Shown here: positions 8,208 through 17,477 of the stretch, in pieces
Layout of the letters: every line of letters begins with the position of its first letter
Position numbering within the stretch: the stretch's first letter is position 1
Source: Bacteroidales bacterium
Lineage (GTDB): Bacteria; Bacteroidota; Bacteroidia; Bacteroidales; UBA932
Length of the DNA: 37,977 nt
Reading direction: 5' to 3'
Assembly (NCBI GenBank): GCA_015060385.1
Contig: SUYO01000014.1
Span: forward strand, 1-37,977
Notes under the pieces: model-generated
Told to the model about the DNA's origin: nothing
The model's input: only the letters and a program-made list of their open reading frames with translations
Databases searched by the model: none
Position numbers and translations under genes: made by a program

Positions 8208-8786
8208 TTACTGTGCCTGAGCTGCTGCAGCTGCCTGTGCTGCTGCCTGAAGTTCTGCCTGGAGAGCCTCGAGAGTTCTGTCAGCAGGGATGTTCAAGGC
8301 TGTACGTGCTTCAGGAGTGAGGTCGATACCCTGAGCAGGATCCACATAAAGAAGGGAAGCCTTCTCGAACACGAAAGCGATACCCTTTGCCTTTGCAAGG
8401 TCGGTAACCGTTGCCTGAGCCTTCTCATAGATAGGAGCCTGAAGGTTCTGCTGGAGCTGCTGGAGCTCTACCTGAAGGCTCTGCTGAGTCTGCTCGAAGC
8501 GTGACTGGATCTCCATGATCTCTCTTTCCTTGCTCTCTCGGATTGCAGGAGTCCACGACTCCGCCTTCTGCTGATACTGCTGCATCTTTGTCTGATACTC
8601 ATCATACATTGCAACAAGGATTTCCTCGTTTGTCTTCTGGTTCTCCTCAAGAGTTGCTCTTGCCTCATCCATCTCAGGCATGAGCATGATGATCTCGTTG
8701 AAATCAACATATGCCCACTTGAGGTCCTGTGCGCTTGCAGCCACCGACATTACGGCCATCGCTGCAATCAAAAGAATTTTTTTCAT
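8208..8786 (-). CDS. OmpH/Skp-family periplasmic chaperone
   Basis: The 192-residue protein has a signal peptide (MKKILLIAAMAVMSVAASAQ). The start of the Skp/OmpH fold follows (WAYVDFNEIIMLMPEMDEA), then a long charged coiled coil (about 45-115, rich in Q, E, K), and finally a return strand and an Ala/Gln-rich tail. Skp-type trimers hold unfolded outer-membrane proteins on their way to the Bam complex. Its place directly after bamA fits this role. A 80-bp gap to bamA carries a possible REP-like palindrome. The Ala/Gln-rich C-terminus (QAELQAAAQAAAAAQAQ) is low-complexity. Confidence 0.88.
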   Translation of the reverse strand: MKKILLIAAMAVMSVAASAQDLKWAYVDFNEIIMLMPEMDEARATLEENQKTNEEILVAMYDEYQTKMQQYQQKAESWTPAIRESKEREIMEIQSRFEQTQQSLQVELQQLQQNLQAPIYEKAQATVTDLAKAKGIAFVFEKASLLYVDPAQGIDLTPEARTALNIPADRTLEALQAELQAAAQAAAAAQAQ

Positions 8787-8833
8787 AATGTTTCTTCAGT
8801 ATTTAATTATTTCATCAATATCATTCAGTAGCC

Positions 8834-8864
8834 TGTCACAGCTCCGCCGGAGCCTCGCAACGAC
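8834..8864. repeat. Possible REP-like palindrome between bamA and ompH
   Basis: The core GCTCCGCCGGAGC (8841-8853) is a perfect palindrome with a 3-nt centre. On the minus strand it sits in the context GTTGCGAGGCTCC...GGAGCTGTGACA, which recalls the GTCATTGCGAGG type of interspersed repeats. Only one copy is seen in this window. Confidence 0.4.
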
Positions 8865-8866
8865 TT

Positions 8867-11458
8867 TTAGAACTGCTGTCCGATCACGAAGTGGAACTGG
8901 CTTCCACCGTTTCCGTCATGGTTGTCAAATCCGTATCCCCAATCGACTCCGAGAAGTCCGATCATAGGCAGGAAGACTCTCACACCGACACCGGCCGACC
9001 TTCTGATCTGGAACGGATTGAAGTTCCTGATGTCGGACCAGCAGTTACCGCCTTCAAGGAAGAGGAGGGCAAAGATGGTCGACTGCGGCTGGAGGATCAC
9101 CGGATAACGGAGCTCGACTGTAAACTTGTCATAGACGTTACCTGCGTAATAGTTTCCTTCCGAATTATATCCCGACGCTGCAAGAGGAGTCAGAGAGTAG
9201 TTCTCATAACCGCGGAGGGAGATGATCTCCGATCCGTATGTATCATATCCCGACATACCGTCACCACCTACACGGAAACCTTCGAAAGGAGAATATCCCC
9301 ACTTTCTGTTGTAGTATCCGAGATATCCGAACTGGGCACGTGCCATCAGCACAAGGTCACCTACCAGCTTGGTATAAACAGCGCCCTTGAACGTCCACTT
9401 ATGGTACTCGATCCATCTGTATCTGTCACCGGAAGTCTGGAAGTCATAGTTGATGTCACGCCAGCTTGAAACCTTAGTAGGATTTCCTTCTTCATCCCTG
9501 ATACCCCTGTCCGTCTTTCTCAGGAGCGAATACGGAGGAGTAAGCTGGAGGGAGAAGCTGAAGTCGGAACCCTGGCGAGGATAGATCTGCTGGTCCGTAG
9601 AGTTTCTTGACAGGCTGAGGGTATAGCTCAGGTTATGTGAGATACCCGTATCGAACAGGAAGTTGTACGGCCAGTCCTGAAGCTTGTATGTCTGCCAGCT
9701 GAGCTGGTTGTAGAGCACAAAATATCTGTCAGGCCACTTCAGACGCTTTCCAAGTCCTCCCGCAAATCCGTACACTTCCATATACTGTTCGTTGTTCAGG
9801 ATATTGAAGTACGGGTTCGACATCGTCTGTCTGGTATAGTACACCGAAAGATTCAGCGATGTAGGCTTCTTTCCGAAGAGCCATGGCTCTGAGAAACTGG
9901 CCGAGAGGCTGGTATAATATGTACCGTTGGTCTGGAAACGGAAGGCCAGATTCTGGGCATCTCCAAGCGGAACCGGTCTCCACGCAGTCTTGTCAAAGAA
10001 CCTTCTTGTCGAGAAGTTATTGAAGCTGACACCGACAGTCGCCACAAATGTATTACCTCCCCATCCTCCGGAAAGTTCAAGCTGGCTGGACGGCTTTTCA
10101 GTCACATTGTAGATAAGGTCAACAGTATTGTTCAGCTGGTTAGGGATGATCGAATATCCCTTGCCGTATTCCATGATTGCCTCAGGGTCGAACTGGCCCA
10201 TTGATGCAATCTCTCGGATGGAACCCTCAAAATCTGTCTGGCTGAAAAGATAACCCGGGCGGGTGAAGATCTGACGACGGATAACCCTTTCATTTGTCAG
10301 GTCATTGCCATTGATGACTATATTATTCAATGTGGCAGGCTTGCCCTCCACGATACGCATCTCCACATCGACAGAGTCGCCTTCAATATTGATCTCAACT
10401 GGCTGTATCTGGAAAAAGAGGTATCCGTTATCCTTATACAGCTTAGACACATCATACTCCGACTGCTTTCCGCCACCGAAAAGGCGCTTCTCCATCGTCA
10501 CCACATCATATACATCGCCCTTCTCGATCTTGAGGATCTCATTGAGGGTTTCCGAAGGGTACACGGAATTTCCGGTCCATGTGATGTTCCTGAAATAATA
10601 TCTCTTTCCTTCATCAATATCGAAGTCTATCTGAAGACGGCCCGGCTCGACATAGTACATCGTATCCTTGACTATCCTCGCATCCCTGAATCCTGCCTCA
10701 TTGAAGGCGCTTACAAGGGAGCGCTTGTCGTTGTCATATTCGTTTTCCTTGAATTTCTTCGAGCTGAAGAAGTTCATCAGACGCGAGTCCCTCGTCTTCT
10801 TCATCGACCTTACGAGCTTGCCTTCCTTTACATTCTCAACACCGTTGAATGTGATCGTCTTGATCTTGACCTTCTCACCCCTGTCGACAGCGAACTGCAC
10901 TCTGATGGCGCTGCGGACAACAGAGTCGCGCTTTGTATTGACATCCACCTTCACATTAAGGAAACCTTTTTCCTTGTAATATCTCTTGATGATGTCGGAA
11001 GATGTCTTTGATACATACTCGGAGAATTCTCCTCCTCTCTTGAGATTAAGTCTTTCCATGAGTTCCTTCTCCTCCGAACTCTTCACTCCCGAGAAGGTCC
11101 AACGCGACACTCTGGGTCTTTCAATTATACGGATCTTGAAGAAGGCAGTATCGCTGGCCGGCGCAATCGAGTCAATCACAACCGCAACGTCTTCAAAATA
11201 TCTCTGAAGCCACAAACGGTTCACGACAGAAGTCATCTCCTCACTCGGAACGGTAACCTCCATACCCTCACGAAGTCCTGACACCTGCAGGATCTGGGTA
11301 GGATTGAGATATTCGTTACCTTCGACTTCAACCCCACCGACTATATATTTCCTTGGCCTGTTATAATCAACCGTAACATCATCTCCGGCCTGCTGACCCC
11401 ATGCGCCCAAGGTTACCAGCAGCAGAAGTGATGTTGAGATTATTTTGCTGATTCTCAT
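8867..11458 (-). CDS. bamA: Outer-membrane protein assembly factor BamA
   Basis: At 863 residues this is a full-length Omp85 protein, the essential insertase for outer-membrane barrels. It has a signal peptide (about 1-21), a series of POTRA domains from about 37 to 430 and a C-terminal 16-strand barrel ending in FHFVIGQQF. The conserved lid-loop motif (V/I)RGF appears as LRGY at 748-751. The gene follows uppS by 38 bp with its own -7 element and precedes ompH. The order nadK-uppS-bamA-ompH is familiar from Bacteroidales genomes. Confidence 0.96.
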   Translation of the reverse strand: MRISKIISTSLLLLVTLGAWGQQAGDDVTVDYNRPRKYIVGGVEVEGNEYLNPTQILQVSGLREGMEVTVPSEEMTSVVNRLWLQRYFEDVAVVIDSIAPASDTAFFKIRIIERPRVSRWTFSGVKSSEEKELMERLNLKRGGEFSEYVSKTSSDIIKRYYKEKGFLNVKVDVNTKRDSVVRSAIRVQFAVDRGEKVKIKTITFNGVENVKEGKLVRSMKKTRDSRLMNFFSSKKFKENEYDNDKRSLVSAFNEAGFRDARIVKDTMYYVEPGRLQIDFDIDEGKRYYFRNITWTGNSVYPSETLNEILKIEKGDVYDVVTMEKRLFGGGKQSEYDVSKLYKDNGYLFFQIQPVEINIEGDSVDVEMRIVEGKPATLNNIVINGNDLTNERVIRRQIFTRPGYLFSQTDFEGSIREIASMGQFDPEAIMEYGKGYSIIPNQLNNTVDLIYNVTEKPSSQLELSGGWGGNTFVATVGVSFNNFSTRRFFDKTAWRPVPLGDAQNLAFRFQTNGTYYTSLSASFSEPWLFGKKPTSLNLSVYYTRQTMSNPYFNILNNEQYMEVYGFAGGLGKRLKWPDRYFVLYNQLSWQTYKLQDWPYNFLFDTGISHNLSYTLSLSRNSTDQQIYPRQGSDFSFSLQLTPPYSLLRKTDRGIRDEEGNPTKVSSWRDINYDFQTSGDRYRWIEYHKWTFKGAVYTKLVGDLVLMARAQFGYLGYYNRKWGYSPFEGFRVGGDGMSGYDTYGSEIISLRGYENYSLTPLAASGYNSEGNYYAGNVYDKFTVELRYPVILQPQSTIFALLFLEGGNCWSDIRNFNPFQIRRSAGVGVRVFLPMIGLLGVDWGYGFDNHDGNGGSQFHFVIGQQF

Positions 11459-11483
11459 CTGTATGCTCTTAAATTCAAAACTG

Positions 11484-11491
11484 CAAATATA
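11484..11491 (-). promoter_or_regulatory. -7 element (TATATTTG) for bamA
   Basis: Minus-strand TATATTTG lies 25 bp before the bamA start, in the uppS-bamA gap. No clear -33 partner is seen. It would allow bamA and ompH to be made independently of nadK-uppS. Confidence 0.5.
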
Positions 11492-11496
11492 AGCAT

Positions 11497-12225
11497 TTAT
11501 TTTACTTTTCCATAACGACGGTCGCGTTTTGAATAGTATTCAAGTGCCGCACGGAACTCCTCCTTGCGGAAATCCGGCCACAGGGTATCCACAAAAAGCA
11601 GCTCAGAATAGGCTCCCTGCCACAGAAGATAGTTGCTGAGCCTGCTCTCACCGGAAGTCCTCACGATAAGGTCCGGATCAGGGATACCGGCGGTAGCGAG
11701 GTATCTGTCGAAGCCTTCGACTCCCATAGATTCTATCTCTTCCCGCTTCTGAGGGCTTTCCATCATATCATCCGCCATCTTTCTTGCAGCCTGAAGGATA
11801 TCCCATTTCCCGCTGTAGCTCAGGAATACGATCAGAGTCAATGTGTCGTTATGTGCGGTCATCTCCATACACTCGTCAATGGTCCTGTTGAGAGAATCTC
11901 CGAGACGCTCCCTGTTTCCTATGACCATGAAGCGCACTCCGTTCCTGTCAAGCTTCTTCATCTCCGCTGCCATAGCCTTGACCATAAGGCCCATCAATGC
12001 TGTCACCTCCTCCTGAGGACGGTTCCAGTTCTCTTCCGAAAACGCATATATCGACAGGTACTTCACACCATTCTCTACAGCAGCCTCCACACAGGCCCGC
12101 ACGCTTTCCACGCCTTCATAATGGCCAAAGACCCTTTCCTTGCCTCTTTCCTTGGCCCAACGTCCGTTACCGTCCATGATCATGGATACATGGACAGGCA
12201 CATTGGTCATAGTTTCACTCGCCAT
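11497..12225 (-). CDS. uppS: Isoprenyl transferase (undecaprenyl diphosphate synthase)
   Basis: The enzyme adds isopentenyl units to farnesyl diphosphate to make the lipid carrier for peptidoglycan and O-antigen precursors. The cis-prenyltransferase signatures are present: MIMDGNGRWAKERG at 15-28 with the catalytic Asp at 18, FSEENWNRP, and the C-terminal PDLIVRTSGESRLSNYLLWQ stretch with GAYSE after it. The length (242) is normal. It starts 5 nt after the nadK stop, so the two are cotranscribed. Confidence 0.95.
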   Translation of the reverse strand: MASETMTNVPVHVSMIMDGNGRWAKERGKERVFGHYEGVESVRACVEAAVENGVKYLSIYAFSEENWNRPQEEVTALMGLMVKAMAAEMKKLDRNGVRFMVIGNRERLGDSLNRTIDECMEMTAHNDTLTLIVFLSYSGKWDILQAARKMADDMMESPQKREEIESMGVEGFDRYLATAGIPDPDLIVRTSGESRLSNYLLWQGAYSELLFVDTLWPDFRKEEFRAALEYYSKRDRRYGKVK

Positions 12226-12230
12226 ATTTC

Positions 12231-13049
12231 TTATTTGATATTTCTGACATCTTCGCCCCAGAACAGTTTGTCTGTAAGGGCATTTATAAAATTGGAACTG
12301 TTAAGTCGGACACGTTTGAGCGAAAACTGTGCCACAGAGACCACGATCTCCACATCCTCGCTTACCTCACATGTCCTGTTGTCGGCCGAGAAATCGAACT
12401 TTCCGTCCCTCGAATGCATCTTCAAGGATATCACGGAGGAGTCCGGAATCACAAGAGGACGGACATTGAGGTTATGCGGTGCTACAGGAGAAATTATGAG
12501 AACCTTCGACTCCGGAAGGGCTATTGGTCCGCCTACGCTGAGAGAATATGCAGTCGAGCCGGAACTGGTGGAAACTATCAGGCCATCAGCCCAGTATGTA
12601 GGAAGAGTCATTCCGTCAATCGCTACATCGACAGCGAGCATGGCCGCCCCCTTCCTTATAACAGCCATCTCGTTGAGGGCATAAGGCCATGAATCGATCA
12701 GAGGATTTCCAGTATTGATTTCCGCGCGAAGCATGGTCCTGTTCTCTATCGTATAGTCGCCGTTCAGAAGTGCGGAGGCGACATCCTCGGGACGGTTCTC
12801 AGAGAGGAAGCCAAGCCTGCCGAGATTCACTCCCACAACCGGCAGTCCCCTTTCTGCAGCATGGACTGAAGTGGAAAGGAAGGTGCCGTCACCTCCGACA
12901 CTCAGAAGCATATCCGCATCCTCTGCCGGCGTCTCGCCTTCTTCCAGAACATTCAATTCACAGCCGCCATCACGCAGGGCATCCATGAGGGTAACGAACC
13001 TCTCATCGGATTCAAGATCCCTCGTACCTATATATATAGCAATTCTCAT
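12231..13049 (-). CDS. nadK: NAD kinase
   Basis: It phosphorylates NAD to NADP. The ATP/polyphosphate motif GGDGTFLST is at 52-60. An ALNEMAVIRKG stretch and the substrate-binding DGLIVSTSSGSTAYSLSVGG follow. The length of 272 residues is normal. It is the first gene of the nadK-uppS-bamA-ompH cluster and is divergent from pdxJ, with a -7 element at 13054-13061. Confidence 0.95.
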   Translation of the reverse strand: MRIAIYIGTRDLESDERFVTLMDALRDGGCELNVLEEGETPAEDADMLLSVGGDGTFLSTSVHAAERGLPVVGVNLGRLGFLSENRPEDVASALLNGDYTIENRTMLRAEINTGNPLIDSWPYALNEMAVIRKGAAMLAVDVAIDGMTLPTYWADGLIVSTSSGSTAYSLSVGGPIALPESKVLIISPVAPHNLNVRPLVIPDSSVISLKMHSRDGKFDFSADNRTCEVSEDVEIVVSVAQFSLKRVRLNSSNFINALTDKLFWGEDVRNIK

Positions 13050-13053
13050 AGCA

Positions 13054-13061
13054 CAAAATTA
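13054..13061 (-). promoter_or_regulatory. -7 element (TAATTTTG) for nadK
   Basis: Minus-strand TAATTTTG lies 4 bp before the start codon, so the mRNA would have almost no leader. The -33 box is not convincing. It shares a 79-bp AT-rich spacer with the pdxJ promoter. Confidence 0.4.
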
Positions 13062-13094
13062 ACACTTAATTTACAATAATTGAACTTTATTATA

Positions 13095-13102
13095 TATTTT
13101 TG
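13095..13102 (+). promoter_or_regulatory. -7 element (TATTTTTG) for pdxJ
   Basis: TATTTTTG lies 26 bp before the pdxJ ATG. The region upstream is AT-rich but has no clear -33 TTG at 19 bp. Confidence 0.5.
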
Positions 13103-13128
13103 TGATTTGAACAAACCATAGACTATAC

Positions 13129-13854
13129 ATGGAAATGACAAAGCTAAGCGTCAACATCAACAAGATCGCGACCATCAGGAATGCCCGTGGCGGCAACATG
13201 CCCGATGTGACCAAGGCGGCCCTGGACTGCGAGGATTTCGGTGCAGAAGGCATCACCGTACATCCGAGACCGGATGAAAGGCACATAAGATATTCAGATG
13301 TCAGGACCATACGGCCGCTGATCAGGACGGAATTCAACATAGAAGGAAACCCCATCCCGTCATTCATCGACCTTGTAAACGAAGTCATCCCGGACCAGGT
13401 CACCCTGGTTCCCGACGCACACAACGCCATAACATCCGACGCCGGATGGGACACATTGAAGAACAGGGACTTCCTGACAGAGGTATGTGCAGAATTCAGA
13501 AGCAAAGGCATCAGGACTTCGATCTTCGTGGACCCGGATCCGAGGATGGCGGAGGGCGCGGCTCTCTGCGGCTGCGACCGCATCGAACTATACACCGAAT
13601 CATACGCCAGCATGTTCCCGAAAGGTGCTGAGGCAGCCATAGAGCCTTTCGTAAAGACAGCCGAGGCAGCGCGCGAGGCAGGGCTGGGAGTGAATGCCGG
13701 ACATGACCTCAACCTTGAAAACCTCGAGTATTTCATACGCATGATACCATGGACCGCAGAGGTATCGATAGGTCATGCAGTGATCTGCGATGCGCTATAT
13801 ATGGGATTGGAAAAAACAATACAGGAGTATCTCTCCAAAATTAAGATTTTTTAA
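13129..13854 (+). CDS. pdxJ: Pyridoxine 5'-phosphate synthase
   Basis: PdxJ closes the pyridoxine ring from deoxyxylulose 5-phosphate and 3-amino-2-oxopropyl phosphate (vitamin B6 synthesis). The 241-residue TIM barrel shows KLSVNINKIATIRNARGG near the N-terminus, EGITVHPRPDERHIRYSDV near 40-58 and the phosphate-binding NAGHDLNLENL near 185-195. The position that is NIDH in E. coli reads NINK here. I believe that is common in Bacteroidetes but cannot check it. A second ATG two codons in (13135) is an equally possible start. Confidence 0.93.
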   Translation: MEMTKLSVNINKIATIRNARGGNMPDVTKAALDCEDFGAEGITVHPRPDERHIRYSDVRTIRPLIRTEFNIEGNPIPSFIDLVNEVIPDQVTLVPDAHNAITSDAGWDTLKNRDFLTEVCAEFRSKGIRTSIFVDPDPRMAEGAALCGCDRIELYTESYASMFPKGAEAAIEPFVKTAEAAREAGLGVNAGHDLNLENLEYFIRMIPWTAEVSIGHAVICDALYMGLEKTIQEYLSKIKIF

Positions 13855-13855
13855 T

Positions 13856-13863
13856 TACCTTTG
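13856..13863 (+). promoter_or_regulatory. -7 element (TACCTTTG) for the 13902 gene cluster
   Basis: TACCTTTG follows the pdxJ stop by one base. Transcription would start near 13870, giving a leader of about 30 nt before the OmpH-like gene. The -33 region overlaps the pdxJ 3' end and lacks a clear TTG. Confidence 0.55.
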
Positions 13864-13901
13864 CGGGATATTCAAACGAAAACAATATTAATTTATAAGA
13901 A

Positions 13902-14513
13902 ATGAAAAACACATCACTCATCCTCAGCATCGTTTCACTTGTTGCTGTTGTAGTATTTGGAGTCCTCTCTCTTACCAAAGGAGGCAAGACTGCTGATGTC
14001 CAGGCAGAAGGTACAGCTGTTGAAGCTGCCGCTTCAAAGGGCGACATCGTTTATATAGACCTTGACAGGGTACTTATGGAGTACGATATGGCAAACGACC
14101 TCAGGTCAGTTGTCGAGACCAAGGTACAGAACATTCAGGCTGAGGTGAACAGAAGAGGCAAGAAGCTCGAGAACGACATTGCAGACTTCCAGAACAAGAT
14201 CGACAAGGGCCTCATGACACGTTCGGTTGCCGAGGCTCAGGGACAGAAGCTCTCTCAGCAGGAAGTCGAGTTCAACAACTACGCGGCTCAGAAGCAGCAG
14301 GAGATCAACGAGGAGCAGGTGGTGATGATGAACCAGCTTGGAGATGCAATCCAGACTTTCATCAACAAGTACAACGAGGAGAAGCAGTACGCCATGATCC
14401 TCACAAACTCAGGCGGAGCACCAGTAATCACAGCTGACGCTGCCCTTGACATTACAGACGATGTTCTCGCAGGTCTTAACGAGGAGTACATCAAGTCAAA
14501 GAACAACAAATAG
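13902..14513 (+). CDS. OmpH/Skp-family protein, membrane-anchored
   Basis: The 203-residue protein has an N-terminal hydrophobic segment (SLILSIVSLVAVVVFGVLSL), with no clear cleavage site, that may stay as an anchor. After an Ala/Glu-rich linker comes the OmpH core (GDIVYIDLDRVLMEYDMAND), a long charged coiled coil (about 70-150) and the closing strand (YAMILTNSGGAPVI). It is distinct from the OmpH next to bamA (8208). It leads a probable operon with the glycosyltransferase 6 nt downstream and the LysM protein. A chaperone role in the periplasm is inferred from family only. Confidence 0.82.
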   Translation: MKNTSLILSIVSLVAVVVFGVLSLTKGGKTADVQAEGTAVEAAASKGDIVYIDLDRVLMEYDMANDLRSVVETKVQNIQAEVNRRGKKLENDIADFQNKIDKGLMTRSVAEAQGQKLSQQEVEFNNYAAQKQQEINEEQVVMMNQLGDAIQTFINKYNEEKQYAMILTNSGGAPVITADAALDITDDVLAGLNEEYIKSKNNK

Positions 14514-14519
14514 GAACAA

Positions 14520-15641
14520 TTGAAAATAGCTGTACTGTCCTGTTTCTATCCCTATCGAGGAGGAATCTCTCAGTTTAACGCATGCCTTTACGGTGAACTG
14601 AGCAAGAAGCATGTTGTCAAGGCATTCAACTTCAAGAGACAATATCCCGAATTCCTCTTCCCTGGTAAGACACAGCTGGTGACAGCAGACGATGAGGCCG
14701 TACCGGTGGAGAGTGTATCTCTGCTGGATACGGCCAATCCTTTTTCTTACATCAGCACATACCGGCAGATCCGGGACTGGAAGCCGGACGTGCTCATAGT
14801 CAGGTACTGGATGTCCTATTTCGCTCCTTCGCTGGGATACATAACCAGAAGGATGAAGAAGCACTGCAAGGTCATATCCATACTTGACAACGTAATACCT
14901 CACGAGCCTCATTTCTTCGACGCTCCCCTGACCAGATATTTCCTCAAGGGAAGTACTGGAAGCGTAACCTTATGCGAGGCCGTATCACATGACCTGCTGG
15001 CCCTTCAGCCGGATTCGCGCTACACCGTGATACAGCATCCCCTGTATTCACATTTCGGAGAAAGGAAGGACAGGTTTGAGACCGAGGAGAAGCTCGGTCT
15101 CAGGCACGGAATGAAGAACATCCTGTTCTTCGGTCTCATCAGGACATACAAGGGTCTTGACATACTTCTCGAGGCCTTCGGAAAGCTGCCGGACGATTAC
15201 CAGCTGATTGTGGCAGGAGAACCATACGGTTCATTCGACATGTATCAGGAAATAATCGACAGGCTCCCGGGCAAGGACAGGATACTGCTGAACCTCAAAT
15301 ACATAAAGGACTCAGAGGTTTCTGACTGGTTCTCAGTGGCTGACCTTGCAGTCCTCCCGTACAGAAGCGCGACACAGAGCGGCATAAGCTCGGTCTCATA
15401 CCATTTCGAAGTACCTATGATAGTAACGGATGTAGGAGGACTGAAGGAGACCATAGGCGACAGAGGCACGGGACTTGTGGCAGATGAAGGTACTCCGGAA
15501 TGCATCAGCAGGGAGATCATCAGATATTTCAGCGATCCCGCAATCAGGGACAACTGCATTGCAAACATAAGGCTTGAGAAGGAAAGGCTCTCATGGAAGA
15601 CCTTTGCCACAAAGCTTGAAGAATTCATAGACCGGTTATAA
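14520..15641 (+). CDS. GT4-type glycosyltransferase
   Basis: The 373-residue protein has the GT-B fold of family 4. The N-terminus MKIAVLSCFYPYRGGISQFN carries the Gly-rich loop. The second domain begins NILFFGLIRTYKGLDILLEA near 200 and ends with LPYRSATQSGISSVSYHFEV and PMIVTDVGG. In place of the classical E-x7-E it has the SATQSG-type donor loop found in a subgroup of GT4 enzymes. The start codon is TTG (14520), which places MKIAVLS directly at the N-terminus; no ATG fits. It lies between an OmpH-like and a LysM protein, 6 and 10 nt away. Donor and acceptor are unknown. Confidence 0.85.
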   Translation: MKIAVLSCFYPYRGGISQFNACLYGELSKKHVVKAFNFKRQYPEFLFPGKTQLVTADDEAVPVESVSLLDTANPFSYISTYRQIRDWKPDVLIVRYWMSYFAPSLGYITRRMKKHCKVISILDNVIPHEPHFFDAPLTRYFLKGSTGSVTLCEAVSHDLLALQPDSRYTVIQHPLYSHFGERKDRFETEEKLGLRHGMKNILFFGLIRTYKGLDILLEAFGKLPDDYQLIVAGEPYGSFDMYQEIIDRLPGKDRILLNLKYIKDSEVSDWFSVADLAVLPYRSATQSGISSVSYHFEVPMIVTDVGGLKETIGDRGTGLVADEGTPECISREIIRYFSDPAIRDNCIANIRLEKERLSWKTFATKLEEFIDRL

Positions 15642-15651
15642 AGACACTGAC

Positions 15652-17472
15652 ATGAGCACAAAAATAACGAACATCATACTGGCTTTCATGCTGGCTTTTG
15701 GATCGGCGTCCGTCACATATGGTCAGGAGTACATAAGCACTCCTGTGACCATATCCAAGGAAAAGGTACGCGTCAACGGCAAGGTCTGTTATTCCCACAT
15801 CGTACGCGAGAAGCAGACCCTGTTCTCGATCGCCAAGGCATATTCTGTTACTGTCGACGACATCTACAGCTTCAATCCTTCCCTCAAGGAGACAGGATTG
15901 AAGAAGAACGCCATCATACTGATCCCGTCTGCCGAAGCGTTGTCAGCCGCAGCACAGCCTGCCGGAAAGCCGGCTGCAACTGAACCGGATGCGGAAACCG
16001 TACAGGAACAGGATGCTGAGCCACAGAATGAGACGAAGGCAGAGGCAGACAGGAAAGCTTCAGAAGATGTCCAGCCTGCCCAGCCGGCCCAGGATACAAA
16101 GAAAAAGCCTGACGCACAAGTAAGGAATGCGTCATCAAAGAAGCAGAAGACCCACACTGTAAAGTGGTATGAGGATCTTGATGTGATAGCGGAAAAGTAT
16201 GGGGTCACGGTAGAAGCCATCATGATGGCCAACAACCTCACTGGAAGGAAGCTCTCCAAGAGACAGAAGCTTATAATCCCTGAACCGGGAGAAACTCCTG
16301 AGGTAGACTTCATATACACAGAGACTGAAGCTGAAACGGAAGTGACGGAAAACGAAGAAAGCACCTTGGCGGATGCAGATACAATCACTGTCATGACAGG
16401 AGGTCCCGACCCTGAATGGCTGTTTGCTCCCAAGGACGAGGTCAATGTAACCCTCATCCTTCCGATGAAGGCCTCTACCGAAAGCGTGAGCCGAAACAAC
16501 ATGGACTTCTACAGCGGAGTGCTTCTTGCCGTCAAGGATCTGGCGGATGCCGGCATAAGCACTCAGCTGAATGTATATGACTCATCTGACGAGACCCATC
16601 CTATAGTAAGTGAAGACATAGATGAGAGCGACCTGATAATAGGTCCGGTATCTTCAACGGACCTGAGGATGCTCCTCGAATCCGACACCGACCCGAGGAT
16701 GGTGATCTCACCTCTCGACTCAAGGGCCGAAGAACTGGCATACAGACACAGCAACTTCATCCAGGTGCCGACTCCTCAGATGTCTCAGTACAAAGACATC
16801 ATGAACTGGATAAGGGAAGACTACATGCCGGGAGACACCCTGATAATGATAAAGGAAAAGACGGCACGTCAGACGGATGGAGTGAAGCAGATGATCCAGG
16901 CTGCGGATTCTTCCGGCCTGACATTCATACCTTTCTCATACAGCATCCTTGAAGGCAGGGACATCACAGAGCCTCTGACCAGCCTTATGACAGCTACAGG
17001 GGTGAACAGGGTAGTTATTGCATCTGAAAGCGAAGCCTTTGTCAACGATGTGGTAAGAAATCTGAGCATCCTCCTGTATAACAAGCTCAATGTTGTGCTC
17101 TATGCACCTGCAAGGATAAGGAACTTCGAGACCATCGAGGTAGAAAACCTCCACAAGACTGCTGCACATATCAGTCTCGGATACCTCATCGACTACGACA
17201 GCCAGCAGGTAAAGAACTTCCTGCTTAAATACAGGGCGCTTTACAACACCGAGCCGACACAGTATGCATTCCAAGGCTATGACATAGCCACATACTTCAT
17301 TGGCATGTGCGGAAGGTACGGTTCGCATTGGACAAGGAAGCTTGATGACGAACAGACACAGATGCTGCAGAGCACCTTCATGTTCGTGCCGGCAGAAAAC
17401 GGCGGATATGTAAATCAGGGTATCAGAAGGCTTGTCTACGGAGACGAGTGGTCAGTCATCAAGACAAGATAG
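15652..17472 (+). CDS. Secreted LysM-repeat protein with periplasmic-binding-protein-like domain
   Basis: The 606-residue protein has a signal peptide (about 1-24). LysM repeat 1 is at about 48-92 (HIVREKQTLFSIAKAYSVTV). A linker rich in Ala, Glu, Gln and Pro follows (93-165), then LysM repeat 2 at 167-210 (HTVKWYEDLDVIAEKYGVTV). The rest (about 250-606) resembles a type 1 periplasmic-binding fold (VNVTLILPMKASTESVSRNN, then DLIIGPVSSTDLRMLL). LysM domains bind peptidoglycan, so the protein probably sits on the cell wall, perhaps sensing or scaffolding. Proteins with this layout occur widely in Bacteroidetes without an assigned role. It converges on recN with a 5-bp gap. Confidence 0.85.
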   Translation: MSTKITNIILAFMLAFGSASVTYGQEYISTPVTISKEKVRVNGKVCYSHIVREKQTLFSIAKAYSVTVDDIYSFNPSLKETGLKKNAIILIPSAEALSAAAQPAGKPAATEPDAETVQEQDAEPQNETKAEADRKASEDVQPAQPAQDTKKKPDAQVRNASSKKQKTHTVKWYEDLDVIAEKYGVTVEAIMMANNLTGRKLSKRQKLIIPEPGETPEVDFIYTETEAETEVTENEESTLADADTITVMTGGPDPEWLFAPKDEVNVTLILPMKASTESVSRNNMDFYSGVLLAVKDLADAGISTQLNVYDSSDETHPIVSEDIDESDLIIGPVSSTDLRMLLESDTDPRMVISPLDSRAEELAYRHSNFIQVPTPQMSQYKDIMNWIREDYMPGDTLIMIKEKTARQTDGVKQMIQAADSSGLTFIPFSYSILEGRDITEPLTSLMTATGVNRVVIASESEAFVNDVVRNLSILLYNKLNVVLYAPARIRNFETIEVENLHKTAAHISLGYLIDYDSQQVKNFLLKYRALYNTEPTQYAFQGYDIATYFIGMCGRYGSHWTRKLDDEQTQMLQSTFMFVPAENGGYVNQGIRRLVYGDEWSVIKTR

Positions 17473-17477
17473 AGACA

